A stretch of DNA of 64,000 nt, from contig JASBTI010000004.1 in NCBI GenBank assembly GCA_030148505.1, positions 1 through 64,000 on the forward strand, read 5' to 3'. The notes below the pieces were generated by a model. It ran no database searches. It had not been told where the DNA came from and saw nothing but the letters and a program-made list of their open reading frames with translations. Made by a program: the position numbers and the translations under genes. Below are positions 8,458 through 17,679 of the stretch, piece by piece; position 1 is the first letter of the stretch; the number at the start of each line of letters is the position of its first letter. The stretch is from Rhodanobacter sp. (GTDB taxonomy: Bacteria > Pseudomonadota > Gammaproteobacteria > Xanthomonadales > Rhodanobacteraceae).

Positions 8458-8601
8458 ACGGCTCTCCTCATGTCGGCGTCGAAGTAAACACTGTGTCGGT
8501 ATCTGCATGGAGGCGGCGCGAAGGTCTGCGGGAGGCCGCTTCACAGACAGTTGCCTCCCGCCAATCGTATGCTCGCTGATCGATCGTACGGTAGAGCCAG
8601 C

Positions 8602-8876
8602 ATGTTCTTCGATATCCAGCACGATCACGCGGCACGACGCTTTCAGGCCACGCTCGAGGGTGATTTTTGCGTGCCGGACTACACCGAGCCAGGCGAGGTG
8701 ATAGCCATCATCCATACCGGCGGACCCCGGCGCGTCGATGGGCGAGGAATAGCGGCGGCGTTGCTACAGGTTGCGTTCGACGAGGCGCGTGAGCGGAGGG
8801 TGGAGGGAGCGTGCGGTGTGCTGCTATGCCACCGTGTGGATGCAACGACCCCCGGGGTATCTCGCGCGATGCCTAG
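8602..8876 (+). pseudogene. Frameshifted YjdJ-type GNAT acetyltransferase
   Basis: The frame from ATG 8602 reads as the start of a small N-acetyltransferase: FFDIQHDHAARRFQATLEG, then IIHTG and a GRGIAAALLQVAF acetyl-CoA loop. Near 8785-8800 the family match moves to another frame, which continues as CCYATVWMQRPPGYLA, the usual C terminus of the family. A TAG at 8874-8876 in a third frame lies where these 90-95 aa proteins normally end, and the span is not a multiple of three. At least one indel is needed, so the gene is probably dead. A sequencing error is the alternative. Confidence 0.65.
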
Positions 8877-8938
8877 GGCAGTCCCGCTATCATGCGGCGG
8901 GGGGCACTCTGCTCGTGGGCGCCGTCGTGGAGATCCGC

Positions 8939-9628
8939 ATGGTTGAAGATAAGGAGAGTCTGGCTGCAGCTACGCGAAAACGCCGCTGGCGTCCGATGCG
9001 TTGCGCCAAGGCGCGACCACACGTGCTCATCGGCCTGCTGATTTTCATCGTGGTGGGTGGGTTGCTGATCGAGCTGCAACTGCGGTCGGCCACGGCGATT
9101 CTGCTGTCTTTCGATTTGGCGGCCATGGTGCTGCTGGGCAGCTTGGTGCGCATGTTCAACCGAGCTTCGCTGGCCCATATGCGCATGCAGGCGAAAGCGC
9201 AGCGCAGTGGACGTTGGGGTGTCCTATGGGGTGGTATCGTGTTAACGACGGTAGTACTGGTGGCTCTGAGCAGTGAACTGCATGCCTCCAAGGCGGGTGG
9301 CCTGCTCGCGCTGGGTGTAGGCGTATTCAGCGTGGTCCTGAGCTGGCTGTTTCTCAATATCATGTTCGCCATACATTACGCTCACGGCTTCTACGGAGAT
9401 TTCGGCGAGCAGCATTCGGGGCTGGCGTTTCCCGATACGCCGGAGCCGGACTATTGGGACTTTGCCTACTTCGCCCTCGTCATTGGCATGACCTTTCAGG
9501 TCTCCGATGTGCAGATCACCAGCCGCTACCTGCGCCGCGTGGCCCTACTGCACAGCGTGATCGCGTTCTTTTTCAATGTGTTCATCATCGCGATTACGGT
9601 GAACATCGTGGCCGGGCAGGGCGGCTAG
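8939..9628 (+). CDS. DUF1345 family membrane protein
   Basis: A 229-aa integral membrane protein with about five or six hydrophobic segments, starting with RPHVLIGLLIFIVVGGLLI and ending AITVNIVAG. The middle segment with FAIHYAHGFY and the following PDYWDFAYFALVIGMTFQVSD are the conserved core of DUF1345 (PF07077); no biochemical function is established for the family. The ATG at 8939 has GGAGA five bases upstream. Three bases separate its stop from the nitronate monooxygenase start, so the two are probably co-transcribed. Confidence 0.8.
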   Translation: MVEDKESLAAATRKRRWRPMRCAKARPHVLIGLLIFIVVGGLLIELQLRSATAILLSFDLAAMVLLGSLVRMFNRASLAHMRMQAKAQRSGRWGVLWGGIVLTTVVLVALSSELHASKAGGLLALGVGVFSVVLSWLFLNIMFAIHYAHGFYGDFGEQHSGLAFPDTPEPDYWDFAYFALVIGMTFQVSDVQITSRYLRRVALLHSVIAFFFNVFIIAITVNIVAGQGG

Positions 9629-9631
9629 GCG

Positions 9632-10702
9632 ATGACGGCATCGGCCTTCACGCGGCGACTGGGTATCGCGCATGCGTTGATTCAGGCGCCGATGGCCGGC
9701 TCCACGCCACCGGCGCTGGTGGCGGCGGTTTCCAACGCCGGTGGGCTGGGCTCGCTGGGTGCAGGTTATCTGGAGCCCCAGGCGATCATCGAGCACGCCG
9801 CGAAGATCCGCGCTCTCGGCGACCGCCCCTACGCCATCGGGTTGTTCGCGTTGCCCGATGACTTCGACGTCGATATGGCCGCGGTGGCAAAGGCCCGGGC
9901 GCAACTCGATGCGCTGATGGCACGGGAGGGGCTGGCTGTACGCACCAGCCTGCCGTCGCGGTGGGCACCACGCTTTTCCGATCAATTCGCGGCGCTTTGC
10001 GAAGCTCGCCCGGCGGTTGCCAGTTTTGCCTTCGGACTGATCAACGCAAACCAGCGGCACGCGCTGCGGCGGCGGGAAATTTTCTTGATCGGTACGGCCA
10101 CAACAGTGGCCGAGGCGCGCGCCTGGGCCGAAGCCGGTGCCGATGCGGTATCGATGCAAGGTGCCGAAGCGGGTGGCCATCGCGGTACGTTCCTGCATGC
10201 TGCCGGAGACGCGATGATTGGCCTGTTCGCACTGCTTGCGCTGGCGCGCCGGGCGCTCGATATTCCGTTGATCGCTGCCGGGGGCATCATGGATGGTGCC
10301 GGGATGCTGGCGGCGGAAGTTCTCGGTGCCGCGGCCAGCCAGCTCGGGACGGCCTTCCTCACTTGCCCGGAGTGCTCGGCGGCCGAGGTCTGGAAACAGG
10401 ACTTGCTCAATGCCAAAGAGCACCAGGTCATCACCATGGACAGTTTCTCCGGTCGCGCAGCGCGAGGCTTGCGCAACCGGTTTGTCGAGGCGGTACCGGA
10501 GGCCCTGGAGGGCCTGCCGTATCCTGTCCTGAATGCGCTGACGGCGCCGTTGCGACGGGCGGCCGCGGAAGCTGGGCGCGGGGATCTGTTGTCTGAGTGG
10601 TGCGGGCAAGCGGCCGCGCTGGTGCGGCCACAGCCCGCGGCGGAGCTGGTCGCGCGCTTGATGTACGAGCGCCGCGTGGCGGTCCGCGCCTTGGCGTCTT
10701 GA
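9632..10702 (+). CDS. Nitronate monooxygenase / NAD(P)H-dependent flavin oxidoreductase
   Basis: A 356-aa FMN-binding TIM-barrel protein of the nitronate monooxygenase (2-nitropropane dioxygenase) family. Signatures are [10 protein letters not shown] at the N terminus, [15 protein letters not shown], the flavin-phosphate loops [17 protein letters not shown] and [11 protein letters not shown], and GTAFLTCPE. The family oxidises alkyl nitronates such as propionate 3-nitronate; the natural substrate here is unknown. It is tightly spaced behind the DUF1345 gene. Confidence 0.85.
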   Translation: MTASAFTRRLGIAHALIQAPMAGSTPPALVAAVSNAGGLGSLGAGYLEPQAIIEHAAKIRALGDRPYAIGLFALPDDFDVDMAAVAKARAQLDALMAREGLAVRTSLPSRWAPRFSDQFAALCEARPAVASFAFGLINANQRHALRRREIFLIGTATTVAEARAWAEAGADAVSMQGAEAGGHRGTFLHAAGDAMIGLFALLALARRALDIPLIAAGGIMDGAGMLAAEVLGAAASQLGTAFLTCPECSAAEVWKQDLLNAKEHQVITMDSFSGRAARGLRNRFVEAVPEALEGLPYPVLNALTAPLRRAAAEAGRGDLLSEWCGQAAALVRPQPAAELVARLMYERRVAVRALAS

Positions 10703-10775
10703 CTCCGCCGCGACGGAGGGGCGTTATACTGAAGATGCTATCGCCCATCGCGATCCCGTTCCGAGGCCCAGAAAC

Positions 10776-11165
10776 TTGAGTAAAACTCAACGCACCAAAT
10801 CGACTGTTACCACCACGGTATTACGCAAACACGTCATCGATGCCCTCGAAGAGTTGAAGGCCAAGGACATCCGCGAAATCGATGTTCGCGGCAAGACCTC
10901 GATCGCCGATCTGCTGGTGATCGCCTCGGGCACCTCGGCACGCCACGTCAAATCGATTGCTGACGAGGTCGGCAAGTTCGCCAAGAAAGCCGGCGTGATG
11001 CCGTTGGGCGTGGAGGGCGAGGTGGAAGGCGAGTGGGTGCTGGTGGATCTGGGCGATGTCATCGTCCATGTCATGCTGCCGCGCATCCGCGAGTTCTACG
11101 GACTGGAACGACTTTGGACGGTGGGCGACGCCGGGCACGAAGTCGACGCCTTGCAGGCCAGTTGA
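10776..11165 (+). CDS. rsfS: Ribosomal silencing factor RsfS
   Basis: Binds ribosomal protein L14 (uL14) and blocks subunit joining in poor nutrient conditions. The 129-aa protein has the RsfS/Iojap core: [25 protein letters not shown], then [16 protein letters not shown] and [10 protein letters not shown]. The start is a TTG at 10776, with GAGG about ten bases before it; no ATG in frame gives the full domain. A TATACT at 10725-10730 is a candidate -10 box. In relatives rsfS follows nadD and precedes rlmH; here rlmH follows, but the gene upstream is not nadD. Confidence 0.9.
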   Translation: MSKTQRTKSTVTTTVLRKHVIDALEELKAKDIREIDVRGKTSIADLLVIASGTSARHVKSIADEVGKFAKKAGVMPLGVEGEVEGEWVLVDLGDVIVHVMLPRIREFYGLERLWTVGDAGHEVDALQAS

Positions 11166-11189
11166 CCATCCTGGTTGGGCCCCTCTCCT

Positions 11190-11303
11190 CTGCGGGTGAG
11201 GGGTGGGTGCTCGCGGGATGATTGATCGAAGGACGGATTCGATGCGGGTCTTGCGCAAGATCGGCCCCTCACCTCACTCCTCTCCCCCGAGGGGAGAGGG
11301 TGC
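11190..11303. repeat. Dispersed intergenic palindromic repeat, copy 1
   Basis: This spacer between rsfS and rlmH shares its order of elements with 40518-40632. Both have a GTGAGGGG/GATGAGGGG and GGGTGC block, then an ATCGAA...TTCGA inverted repeat, then a CCCTCTC...GAGAGGG or AGAGGG hairpin. Here the last hairpin is CCTCTCCCC-cga-GGGGAGAGG (11279-11299). Such elements are common in Xanthomonadales intergenic DNA; a role in RNA ending or processing is only possible. Confidence 0.6.
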
Positions 11304-11348
11304 CAACGCGGGCGCTGCGCGCCAGTGGTTATTTGAGCAACGGCGATC

Positions 11349-11819
11349 ATGCGCGCGCGCCTGATCGCCGTTGGCGAGCGCATGCCCGGCTGGGTGGCCG
11401 AGGGCTTTGCCGAATACCGCAAGCGGCTCTCGCACGAGTTGCCGCTGGAGCTGATCGAACTCAAGCCCGGCGTCCGTGGTAAGGGCCGCGACGATGTGCG
11501 GGCGATGCAGGACGAGGGTGCTGCGATTCTCTGCGCGCTGCCGCAGGACGTCCACGTGGTTGTGTTGGATGGCCGTGGCAAGCCATGGTCCAGCGAGGAG
11601 GTGGCCGAGCAACTGGCCAAGTGGCGCATGAGCGGACGCGACCTGGCGTTCCTGATCGGTGGTCCGGACGGTCATGCCACCCAGGTGCTGGCGCGCGCCG
11701 ACCAGAGCTGGTCGTTGGGTCCGTTAACGCTGCCACACATGTTGGTGCGGCTGGTACTGATCGAGCAGCTATATCGGGCTACCACCATCCTCACCGGCCA
11801 CCCTTACCACCGCGGCTGA
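11349..11819 (+). CDS. rlmH: 23S rRNA (pseudouridine-1915 N3)-methyltransferase RlmH
   Basis: Methylates pseudouridine 1915 in helix 69 of 23S rRNA on assembled ribosomes. The 156-aa SPOUT-fold protein matches the family length. Signatures are RARLIAVGERMPGWV at the N terminus, VVVLDGRGKPWSSEE, the SAM-binding FLIGGPDGH, and LPHMLVRLVLIEQLYRA with HPYHRG at the C terminus. It follows rsfS after a 180-bp spacer that contains the palindromic repeat. Confidence 0.95.
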   Translation: MRARLIAVGERMPGWVAEGFAEYRKRLSHELPLELIELKPGVRGKGRDDVRAMQDEGAAILCALPQDVHVVVLDGRGKPWSSEEVAEQLAKWRMSGRDLAFLIGGPDGHATQVLARADQSWSLGPLTLPHMLVRLVLIEQLYRATTILTGHPYHRG

Positions 11820-11885
11820 TGGCAAACTGGTGCCAGCGATCAGTGCGGTTTTTTTACGCGCTGACATCAAGCCACCGGAGTCGCC

Positions 11886-12335
11886 ATGCCGCTGCAGATT
11901 CGCCTAGCTCGACTCGCCGACCTCGAGGTATTGAGTCCGCTGTTCGAGGGTTATCGCCAGTTCTACGGACAGTCCACGGACCTGACTCGCGCGCGTGACT
12001 TCCTGAGCGAACGCCTGAGCCGGCACGAATCGGAAATCTTGCTTGCCCTCGACGATACCGGCGCCGGCCTCGGCTTCATCCAGCTCTATCCGCTGTTTTC
12101 CTCGGTGCGCGCCGTACGCACCTACCTGCTCAACGACTTGTTCGTCGCCACCACCGCACGCCGTCAGGGTGTTGGCCGGGCATTGCTGGTCGCTGCCGCC
12201 GATCACGCCCGTCACCTTGGTGCCGCCAGTCTTTCGCTCAGCACTGCCCACGACAATCTGCCGGCCCAGGCCCTGTACGAATCCTTGGGCTGGCAGCAGG
12301 ATCGGCAGTTTTGCGAATACAGCCTGACCCTCTGA
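11886..12335 (+). CDS. GNAT family N-acetyltransferase
   Basis: A 149-aa acetyl-CoA-dependent acetyltransferase. The acetyl-CoA loop is ATTARRQGVGRALLVAA (about residues 96-112), followed by LSLSTAHDNLPAQALYESLGW, the typical C-terminal GNAT half. The acceptor is unknown. The ATG at 11886 follows a CGGAG site. It lies 66 bp after rlmH and converges on the glucosidase gene. Confidence 0.85.
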   Translation: MPLQIRLARLADLEVLSPLFEGYRQFYGQSTDLTRARDFLSERLSRHESEILLALDDTGAGLGFIQLYPLFSSVRAVRTYLLNDLFVATTARRQGVGRALLVAAADHARHLGAASLSLSTAHDNLPAQALYESLGWQQDRQFCEYSLTL

Positions 12336-12349
12336 GGTCCGCCAAGCCG

Positions 12350-14641
12350 CTACCTCGTGGATGGTCTGGCCTGCATGGCTCGAGTGTTTACCTTCGCTGG
12401 CGCGGCGCCAGCGAGCAGCGCGAAATGCCCTGACTGCGTCGCACGGGAGTCACCACCGATATAGACATCGTAGGTGCCAGCTTCGGTGCCCATACCGCGG
12501 TTGCCGCGATAGAACGCCAGATCGGCTGGCTTGATGGTGAAACGCACCTCCTGCGAAGCGCCCGCGGCGAGGGTGACACGCCGAAACCCCTTCAACAGGC
12601 GGACCGGCGGGCTGACGCTGGCAACCCTGTCGCGCGTGTACAGCTGCACCACGTCACTGCCGCGGCGGTCACCGATGTTCGTCACGCGTACGCTGGCATG
12701 CAATACACCGCCGGCCTTCAGCCGGTCGCTGTCGAGGTGTACGTGGCCGTAGCTGAAACGGGTGTAGCTGAGACCATAGCCAAACGGATACAGGGGAGTG
12801 TTCGGCACGTCCACGTAATGGGTGGTGTAGTGACGGCTCACGGTTGTTGCCGGATCCCACGGGCGTCCGGTTTCGAGGTGCGCGTAGTAGATCGGCACCT
12901 GGCCGACGTCGCGGGGAAAGGTCATCGGCAACTTGCCCGAGGGGTTGGCCTTGCCGAACAGCAGGTCGGCGACCGCGGGTCCGGCCTCATCACCTGGGAC
13001 CCATGCCTCCAGAATTGCCGCCACGTGGTCGTGCAACCAGGTGATACTCAAGGGTCGACCGTTGATCAGGACCACTACCACCGGTTTGCCAGTCGCCACG
13101 ATGGCCTTGGCCAGGTCCAGCTGGCGTCCTGGCAAACCGAGTCGCGAGCGGCTGTGTCCTTCGCCGATCAGATGCTCATCCTCGCCGAGCACCAGCACGG
13201 CAACATCGGCGGCTTCGGCTGCCTGCACGGCAGCGGCAATGCCCGAGTCATCGCGGCTGTTGACCTTGACCCCTTGGGCATAAGTCACGGCGACAGCCTT
13301 GCCGGCCGCTGCCCGGATACCCTCGAGGATCGGCACGACGTCCCGCGGTTGGCCCTCGGCGCTCATCTGCCCCAGCATCGCCTGGCGGTCATCGGCCAGC
13401 GGGCCGATTACGGCGATCCGCTGCTGTGGCGTTAGCGGCAAGGTGTGGCGGTCGTTCTTCAGCAGTACCATCGATTCGCGTGCGACCCGGCGGGCCAGCG
13501 CGCGATGGGCCGGTGACAGCGTCACGCGCTGCGCAAGGGTGGCATTGCCGTAGCGGAAGGGATCCTGGAACAGCCCCAGTCGATATTTTGCGTCCAGCAC
13601 CCGACGCACGGCATCGTCGATTTCACTCATTGGTACCGTGCCATCGCGCACTAAGGCGGGCAGCTGGGCCAGGTAAGTGCCGCTGTGCAGGTCGATGTCG
13701 ACACCGGCGGCGAGCGCCAGTCGCGCCGCCTCGGCCGGGCTTGCGGCGATACCGTGCTGCTGCAACTCCGGAATCGCGTCGTAGTCGGAGACGATGACGC
13801 CGCCAAATCCCCAGCGTTGCCGCAGCAGACCGGTCAGAAGCCGATGATCGGCGGTACTGGGCATATCGTTGAGGGTGGTAAGCGCCGGCATCACTGCCGC
13901 GACACCGGTGTTGACCAGCGCGTGAAATGGCGGCAGATAGACGTCGTGAAGCAAGCCTCGTGGCAGGTAGGTCGCGTTGTAGTCGCGCCCGCCCTCGACC
14001 GCGCCGTAGCCGACAAAATGCTTGGCTGTCGCCATCATGGTATCGCCGGCCGCCAGATTGTTGCCCTGGAAGCCGTGCAACTGCGCCCTTGCCATGGCGG
14101 CTCCGAGAAACGGATCTTCACCGGCACCTTCGACCACGCGGCCCCAGCGCGGATCGCGGCTGATGTCGACCATCGGGCTGAACGTCCAGTCCACGCCGGC
14201 CGCAGTGGCCTCGGTGGCGGCGGCATGCTGTACCCGTTCGACCACAGCGGTGTCCCACGTGGCAGCCAGCGCCAGCGGCACCGGGAAGATGGTGCGGAAT
14301 CCATGGTTGACGTCGCCCATGAACCACAGCGGGATCTTCAGTCGTGACTGCATCGCCAGCTGCTGCATTTTTCGGGTATAGACCAACACATCCTGCCCTG
14401 GCAACACACCGTTGGTACCGCCCAGTTGACCGGCACGAATCAGCTGTTGAAGGTCCTTGCGGTCAGCGCCAGCGATACTCAGCTGGCCGACCTTTTCCTT
14501 CAGCGTCATGCGCGCCAGGAGGTCGTTGACGAAGGCATGCATGGCAGCCGGGTCGGTCGGTGGCGGCGCCTCGGTCGCTGTCGCACACGAGATGAGCGAC
14601 GCCAGCAACAGGAAGGCCAGTGCACCGAGTCTGGAAGGCAT
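12350..14641 (-). CDS. bglX: Glycoside hydrolase family 3 beta-glucosidase, BglX-like
   Basis: Hydrolyses beta-linked glucosides outside the cytoplasm. The 763-aa protein starts with an export signal whose LISC-A (C19) also fits a lipoprotein box. The GH3 barrel follows (WTFSPMVDISRDPRWGR, ATAKHFVGYG), with the catalytic nucleophile D286 in GVIVSDYDAI. The second domain has the conserved LGEDEHLIGEGHSR and a fibronectin-III-like C terminus (SDVVQLYTRD). The ATG at 14641 is chosen because the open frame upstream lacks a signal. The gene is divergent from maf. Confidence 0.9.
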   Translation of the reverse strand: MPSRLGALAFLLLASLISCATATEAPPPTDPAAMHAFVNDLLARMTLKEKVGQLSIAGADRKDLQQLIRAGQLGGTNGVLPGQDVLVYTRKMQQLAMQSRLKIPLWFMGDVNHGFRTIFPVPLALAATWDTAVVERVQHAAATEATAAGVDWTFSPMVDISRDPRWGRVVEGAGEDPFLGAAMARAQLHGFQGNNLAAGDTMMATAKHFVGYGAVEGGRDYNATYLPRGLLHDVYLPPFHALVNTGVAAVMPALTTLNDMPSTADHRLLTGLLRQRWGFGGVIVSDYDAIPELQQHGIAASPAEAARLALAAGVDIDLHSGTYLAQLPALVRDGTVPMSEIDDAVRRVLDAKYRLGLFQDPFRYGNATLAQRVTLSPAHRALARRVARESMVLLKNDRHTLPLTPQQRIAVIGPLADDRQAMLGQMSAEGQPRDVVPILEGIRAAAGKAVAVTYAQGVKVNSRDDSGIAAAVQAAEAADVAVLVLGEDEHLIGEGHSRSRLGLPGRQLDLAKAIVATGKPVVVVLINGRPLSITWLHDHVAAILEAWVPGDEAGPAVADLLFGKANPSGKLPMTFPRDVGQVPIYYAHLETGRPWDPATTVSRHYTTHYVDVPNTPLYPFGYGLSYTRFSYGHVHLDSDRLKAGGVLHASVRVTNIGDRRGSDVVQLYTRDRVASVSPPVRLLKGFRRVTLAAGASQEVRFTIKPADLAFYRGNRGMGTEAGTYDVYIGGDSRATQSGHFALLAGAAPAKVNTRAMQARPSTR

Positions 14642-14800
14642 GGTGATACGTCCTGCGAAGTGAAACGAAGGATTCATTCTATCGAGGTGCCCGTCTGCGC
14701 TGCAGCGGATTCTTCGCGTCACCGTTTCGTGCGACTCCGCCCGGATCGGGTAGATACCGCATTATGCTGTTGCCTTCGATATTCCCGCTGCGGAGTTTTC

Positions 14801-15370
14801 ATGCTTTATCTTGCGTCCCAGTCGCCACGTCGGCAGCAGTTGCTGCAACAGCTTGGCGTCGATTTTGCCGTGATCGATGTCGAGGTGGCCGAAAGTCGGG
14901 CACAAGGTGAGTCACCGCATGACTACGTGAGCCGGGTAGCGCACGACAAGGCGCAGGCGGGCCTGACTCGCCTGCGGGCGCCAGCCGGCGCCTGGGTGCT
15001 GGGCGCCGATACCGAGGTGGTATTCGAGGATGTGGTGTTCGGCAAACCGCAGGATGCCACCGCCGCAGCCGGGATGCTGCGCCGGCTCTCGGGCCACACG
15101 CACACGGTGATTTCGGTGATCTGGCTTGTCGGGGACGGATATGAAGCCTCTGCCAGTTGTCTGTCACAGGTGCGGTTCACCTGCATGGACGCCGCCGCCA
15201 TCGATGGCTATGTCGCCACCGGCGAGCCTTTCGGCAAGGCGGGCGGCTATGCCATCCAGGGGCGTGGTGCGGCCTGGATCGAGCATTTGGAGGGGAGCTA
15301 TTCCGGCGTGATGGGGCTGCCGTTGTTCGAGACCGCACTGCTGTTGCGCGAGCACGGGGTGCTGCCGTAG
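14801..15370 (+). CDS. maf: Maf family nucleoside triphosphate pyrophosphatase
   Basis: Hydrolyses non-canonical or selected nucleoside triphosphates to monophosphates, a house-cleaning role. The 189-aa protein has the family signatures YLASQSPRR at the N terminus, GADTEV, and the motif from SGHTHTV to GGYAIQGRGA. It could be the dTTP/UTP or the m7GTP subtype; this was not resolved. CGGAG lies six bases before the ATG. In related genomes maf is often next to rlmH; here two unrelated genes lie between them. Confidence 0.9.
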   Translation: MLYLASQSPRRQQLLQQLGVDFAVIDVEVAESRAQGESPHDYVSRVAHDKAQAGLTRLRAPAGAWVLGADTEVVFEDVVFGKPQDATAAAGMLRRLSGHTHTVISVIWLVGDGYEASASCLSQVRFTCMDAAAIDGYVATGEPFGKAGGYAIQGRGAAWIEHLEGSYSGVMGLPLFETALLLREHGVLP

Positions 15371-15376
15371 TGAGGC

Positions 15377-16207
15377 TCAGCTACCGGTTTTGATCACCAC
15401 AAACCAGGCCACGACGGCCAGAAGATTGTTGGTGCCATGCGCCAGCACCGAGGGCCAGATCGACCCTGAACGCAGCCTTAGCCATGCCAGCCCCACGGCC
15501 AGCAGCAACAAGTCGGGCAACGCATACCACTGATACTGCAGGCCTGGCAGGTGCGCCATCGCGAACAGCAGCGAGCTCACCGCAATCGCCCAGCCGACTC
15601 GCCAGCGCTGCAACAGGGCCGACAGCAATACGCCGCGAAACAGCATCTCTTCGACCAACGGGCCCAGCCCTGCGACCATCAACACCAGCGGGATGCGCCA
15701 CTGCAACGGTGTATGGGCGCCGAGTTGCTGGATGTCCTGGGGGACCTGGTGGCCGTCGGCAAGGAATTGGGTGAGCAGCCCGCCGAGCAGCGGAGCCGCA
15801 AGCCCGAGGCCGATGGCCAGGGCAAAGTACAACAGGCTTTTGGGTCGGTGGAAGCCTAAACCCGGCGGCGCCTCACGCGACCATAGCGCTGGCCATTTAC
15901 GCCAAGTCAGCAGCACGGTAAGTAATCCAGCGATGGCCAGGGTCAGGGTGACGGTCAGTGCCTGCATGCCGGGTTGCGCCAGTATTTGGTCAAGCTCAGC
16001 GCCGAGCCGCCCATTCCCCGAGATCGGATGGATTAGGCCCATCATGATGCCGATCGCCATGGCAACCAGAAAGCCGCTGATACCTTGCAGCACGAAATAC
16101 AGCACGATCAGGCCGCTGGCCGCAGCGAGGCTTGGCGGCTTCGTGGGGGAGTGCCGCGAGGGGGAAGCGGCGGCGGGCGGCAAGGTGTCGTCGAAGCGGT
16201 CGATCAT
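15377..16207 (-). CDS. CPBP family intramembrane metalloprotease
   Basis: A membrane protein of 276 aa with about seven hydrophobic segments. The CPBP (CAAX protease/Abi) motifs are present: EEMLFRG in the second half, MAHLPG, and AHGTNN near the C terminus. Members cleave prenylated or other membrane substrates, and some give bacteriocin immunity; the substrate here is unknown. A Pro/Ser-rich cytoplasmic stretch precedes the first membrane segment. The ATG at 16207 is chosen because residues before it look non-coding. It converges on maf with six bases between stops. Confidence 0.85.
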   Translation of the reverse strand: MIDRFDDTLPPAAASPSRHSPTKPPSLAAASGLIVLYFVLQGISGFLVAMAIGIMMGLIHPISGNGRLGAELDQILAQPGMQALTVTLTLAIAGLLTVLLTWRKWPALWSREAPPGLGFHRPKSLLYFALAIGLGLAAPLLGGLLTQFLADGHQVPQDIQQLGAHTPLQWRIPLVLMVAGLGPLVEEMLFRGVLLSALLQRWRVGWAIAVSSLLFAMAHLPGLQYQWYALPDLLLLAVGLAWLRLRSGSIWPSVLAHGTNNLLAVVAWFVVIKTGS

Positions 16208-16497
16208 CGGTTTAAAGGATTCCTGGCAACAGGTGGCAGCGTCAGCGTGGGCAGCCTTTTCACATCCGCCCGGCCGGTCGTTGTTGATTGCGCTTTTCGA
16301 CTGAGTGCCGTTGGCTGGCAACATGGTGCAGGACACCGAACGCCTGATTCTGGCCTACGACGCCAGCCGAGGATTGCACTGCGGCAACGGCTTTGCTTGT
16401 GTCGGCGACGCGGCATGCGGTCGAGCCAATGGCAGTGCCTCAATAGGTATGGGTGCTGAGCGGGACCATTCCAACGCCGCCGGTCTGATGCCGGCAT

Positions 16498-16890
16498 TCA
16501 GCCAATCAGCATGGCGCGGGTGAGGCCGACGCCTGCCATCAGCAGCAACGCAGCCCAGCTCATCATGGCGAGCATGAATCCGGGACCGCGTTTGCTCGCA
16601 TCACGCAGATAAGCGGCGGCATACCACACACGTCCCAGCAGCCAGACCAGGCCGACGATGCCAGCCCAGCCACTGAAGCCGAACTGCGCTGCCAGCCAGA
16701 GCGTGGGCAAAAACATCACCGTCTGCTCCAAGGTGTTCATCTGCACACGGTAGGCCCGTTCGAAGGCCGGGTTGCCGGTGGTGGCCGGGGCCTTGATGGC
16801 GTATTTGCTGCGGGCCTGGCCGACGGCCCAGCCGGTGCCCAGGAGCAGCAGCATCGTCAGCAGGGTAACCAGGGCAGGAAGATGGATCAT
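16498..16890 (-). CDS. MAPEG family membrane protein
   Basis: A 130-aa protein of the MAPEG family (eicosanoid/glutathione-metabolism-like) with four hydrophobic helices. The signatures are NPAFERAYRVQMNTLEQTVMF and GRVWYAAAYLRDASKRGPGF. Bacterial members may act as glutathione transferases; activity is not provable here. The ATG at 16890 has GAGGA eight bases upstream. The 290-bp gap to the CPBP gene shows no convincing reading frame. Confidence 0.85.
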   Translation of the reverse strand: MIHLPALVTLLTMLLLLGTGWAVGQARSKYAIKAPATTGNPAFERAYRVQMNTLEQTVMFLPTLWLAAQFGFSGWAGIVGLVWLLGRVWYAAAYLRDASKRGPGFMLAMMSWAALLLMAGVGLTRAMLIG

Positions 16891-17149
16891 GCGAATGTCC
16901 TCACAAAGGGAAGCCCACTTTACCTGGCTGCGCAGCCCTGGTGTTGCTCTGGGCGACGGGCTATCGCCACCTCTGCGGACAGCCGCGGAGGGGCGGACGG
17001 GCGAATACGCAAGCCGCAACCGCAACGTAGCGATCGATGGGCGGGCGGCGAGCGGCTTTTGGCGATGTAGCTGAACGTATCGCCGGCGGACTCGCACGAA
17101 GGGATCGTGACACTTTAAAATGAGTGGGCTGCGTGCCTCGGGGTGCGCC

Positions 17150-17536
17150 ATGGTCATCCCGTCGATGGAACATCCCTGTCTGCGCTGCGGCGCCTGCTGT
17201 GCGTTCTTTCGCGTAGCGTTTCACTGGTCGGAGGCAGAGCCCTCGCTTGGTGGTGGCGTGCCGCCGGCATTGACCGAGAAGCTCGATCCCCATCGCCTGG
17301 CCATGCGTGGGACCAGCGCCACCCGGCCGCATTGCGTGGCGCTGCAAGGAACGGTCGGCGAGGAAGCGCATTGCGGTATCTACGAGCATCGTCCCTCGGT
17401 ATGCCGGGACGTGCAGCCCTCATGGGAGTTTGGCGTGCACAGTGCGCAGTGCGACAAGGCGCGCCTGGCGCACGGCTTGCCGTTACTGACGTCGCGGGAT
17501 TGGCTTGACGGGGGGCGACGGGGCCACCTAGGGTAG
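17150..17536 (+). CDS. YkgJ family Cys-cluster protein
   Basis: A small protein (128 aa from this start) with the N-terminal metal-binding cluster CLRCGACC, then HCGIYEHRPSVCRDV. The family (formerly UPF0153) is thought to bind zinc or an iron-sulfur cluster; function is unknown. The start is uncertain. The ATG at 17150 follows GGGGTG; ATGs at 17120 and 17165 are alternatives, and the last gives the shortest lead before the cluster. It is divergent from the MAPEG gene. Confidence 0.75.
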   Translation: MVIPSMEHPCLRCGACCAFFRVAFHWSEAEPSLGGGVPPALTEKLDPHRLAMRGTSATRPHCVALQGTVGEEAHCGIYEHRPSVCRDVQPSWEFGVHSAQCDKARLAHGLPLLTSRDWLDGGRRGHLG

Positions 17537-17679
17537 CCGGGCAACCGGATGGCGCGCTACCGGCTCAATCGAACCGGTAGATGTCCATCGCCAGCAAGCC
17601 CATGTCGATACTTGCATCGATGCGTCGCACCTGCGGCTTCGCGCCGAGTGCGACGAAAAGCAGTGGCCGCCAGATGCAC

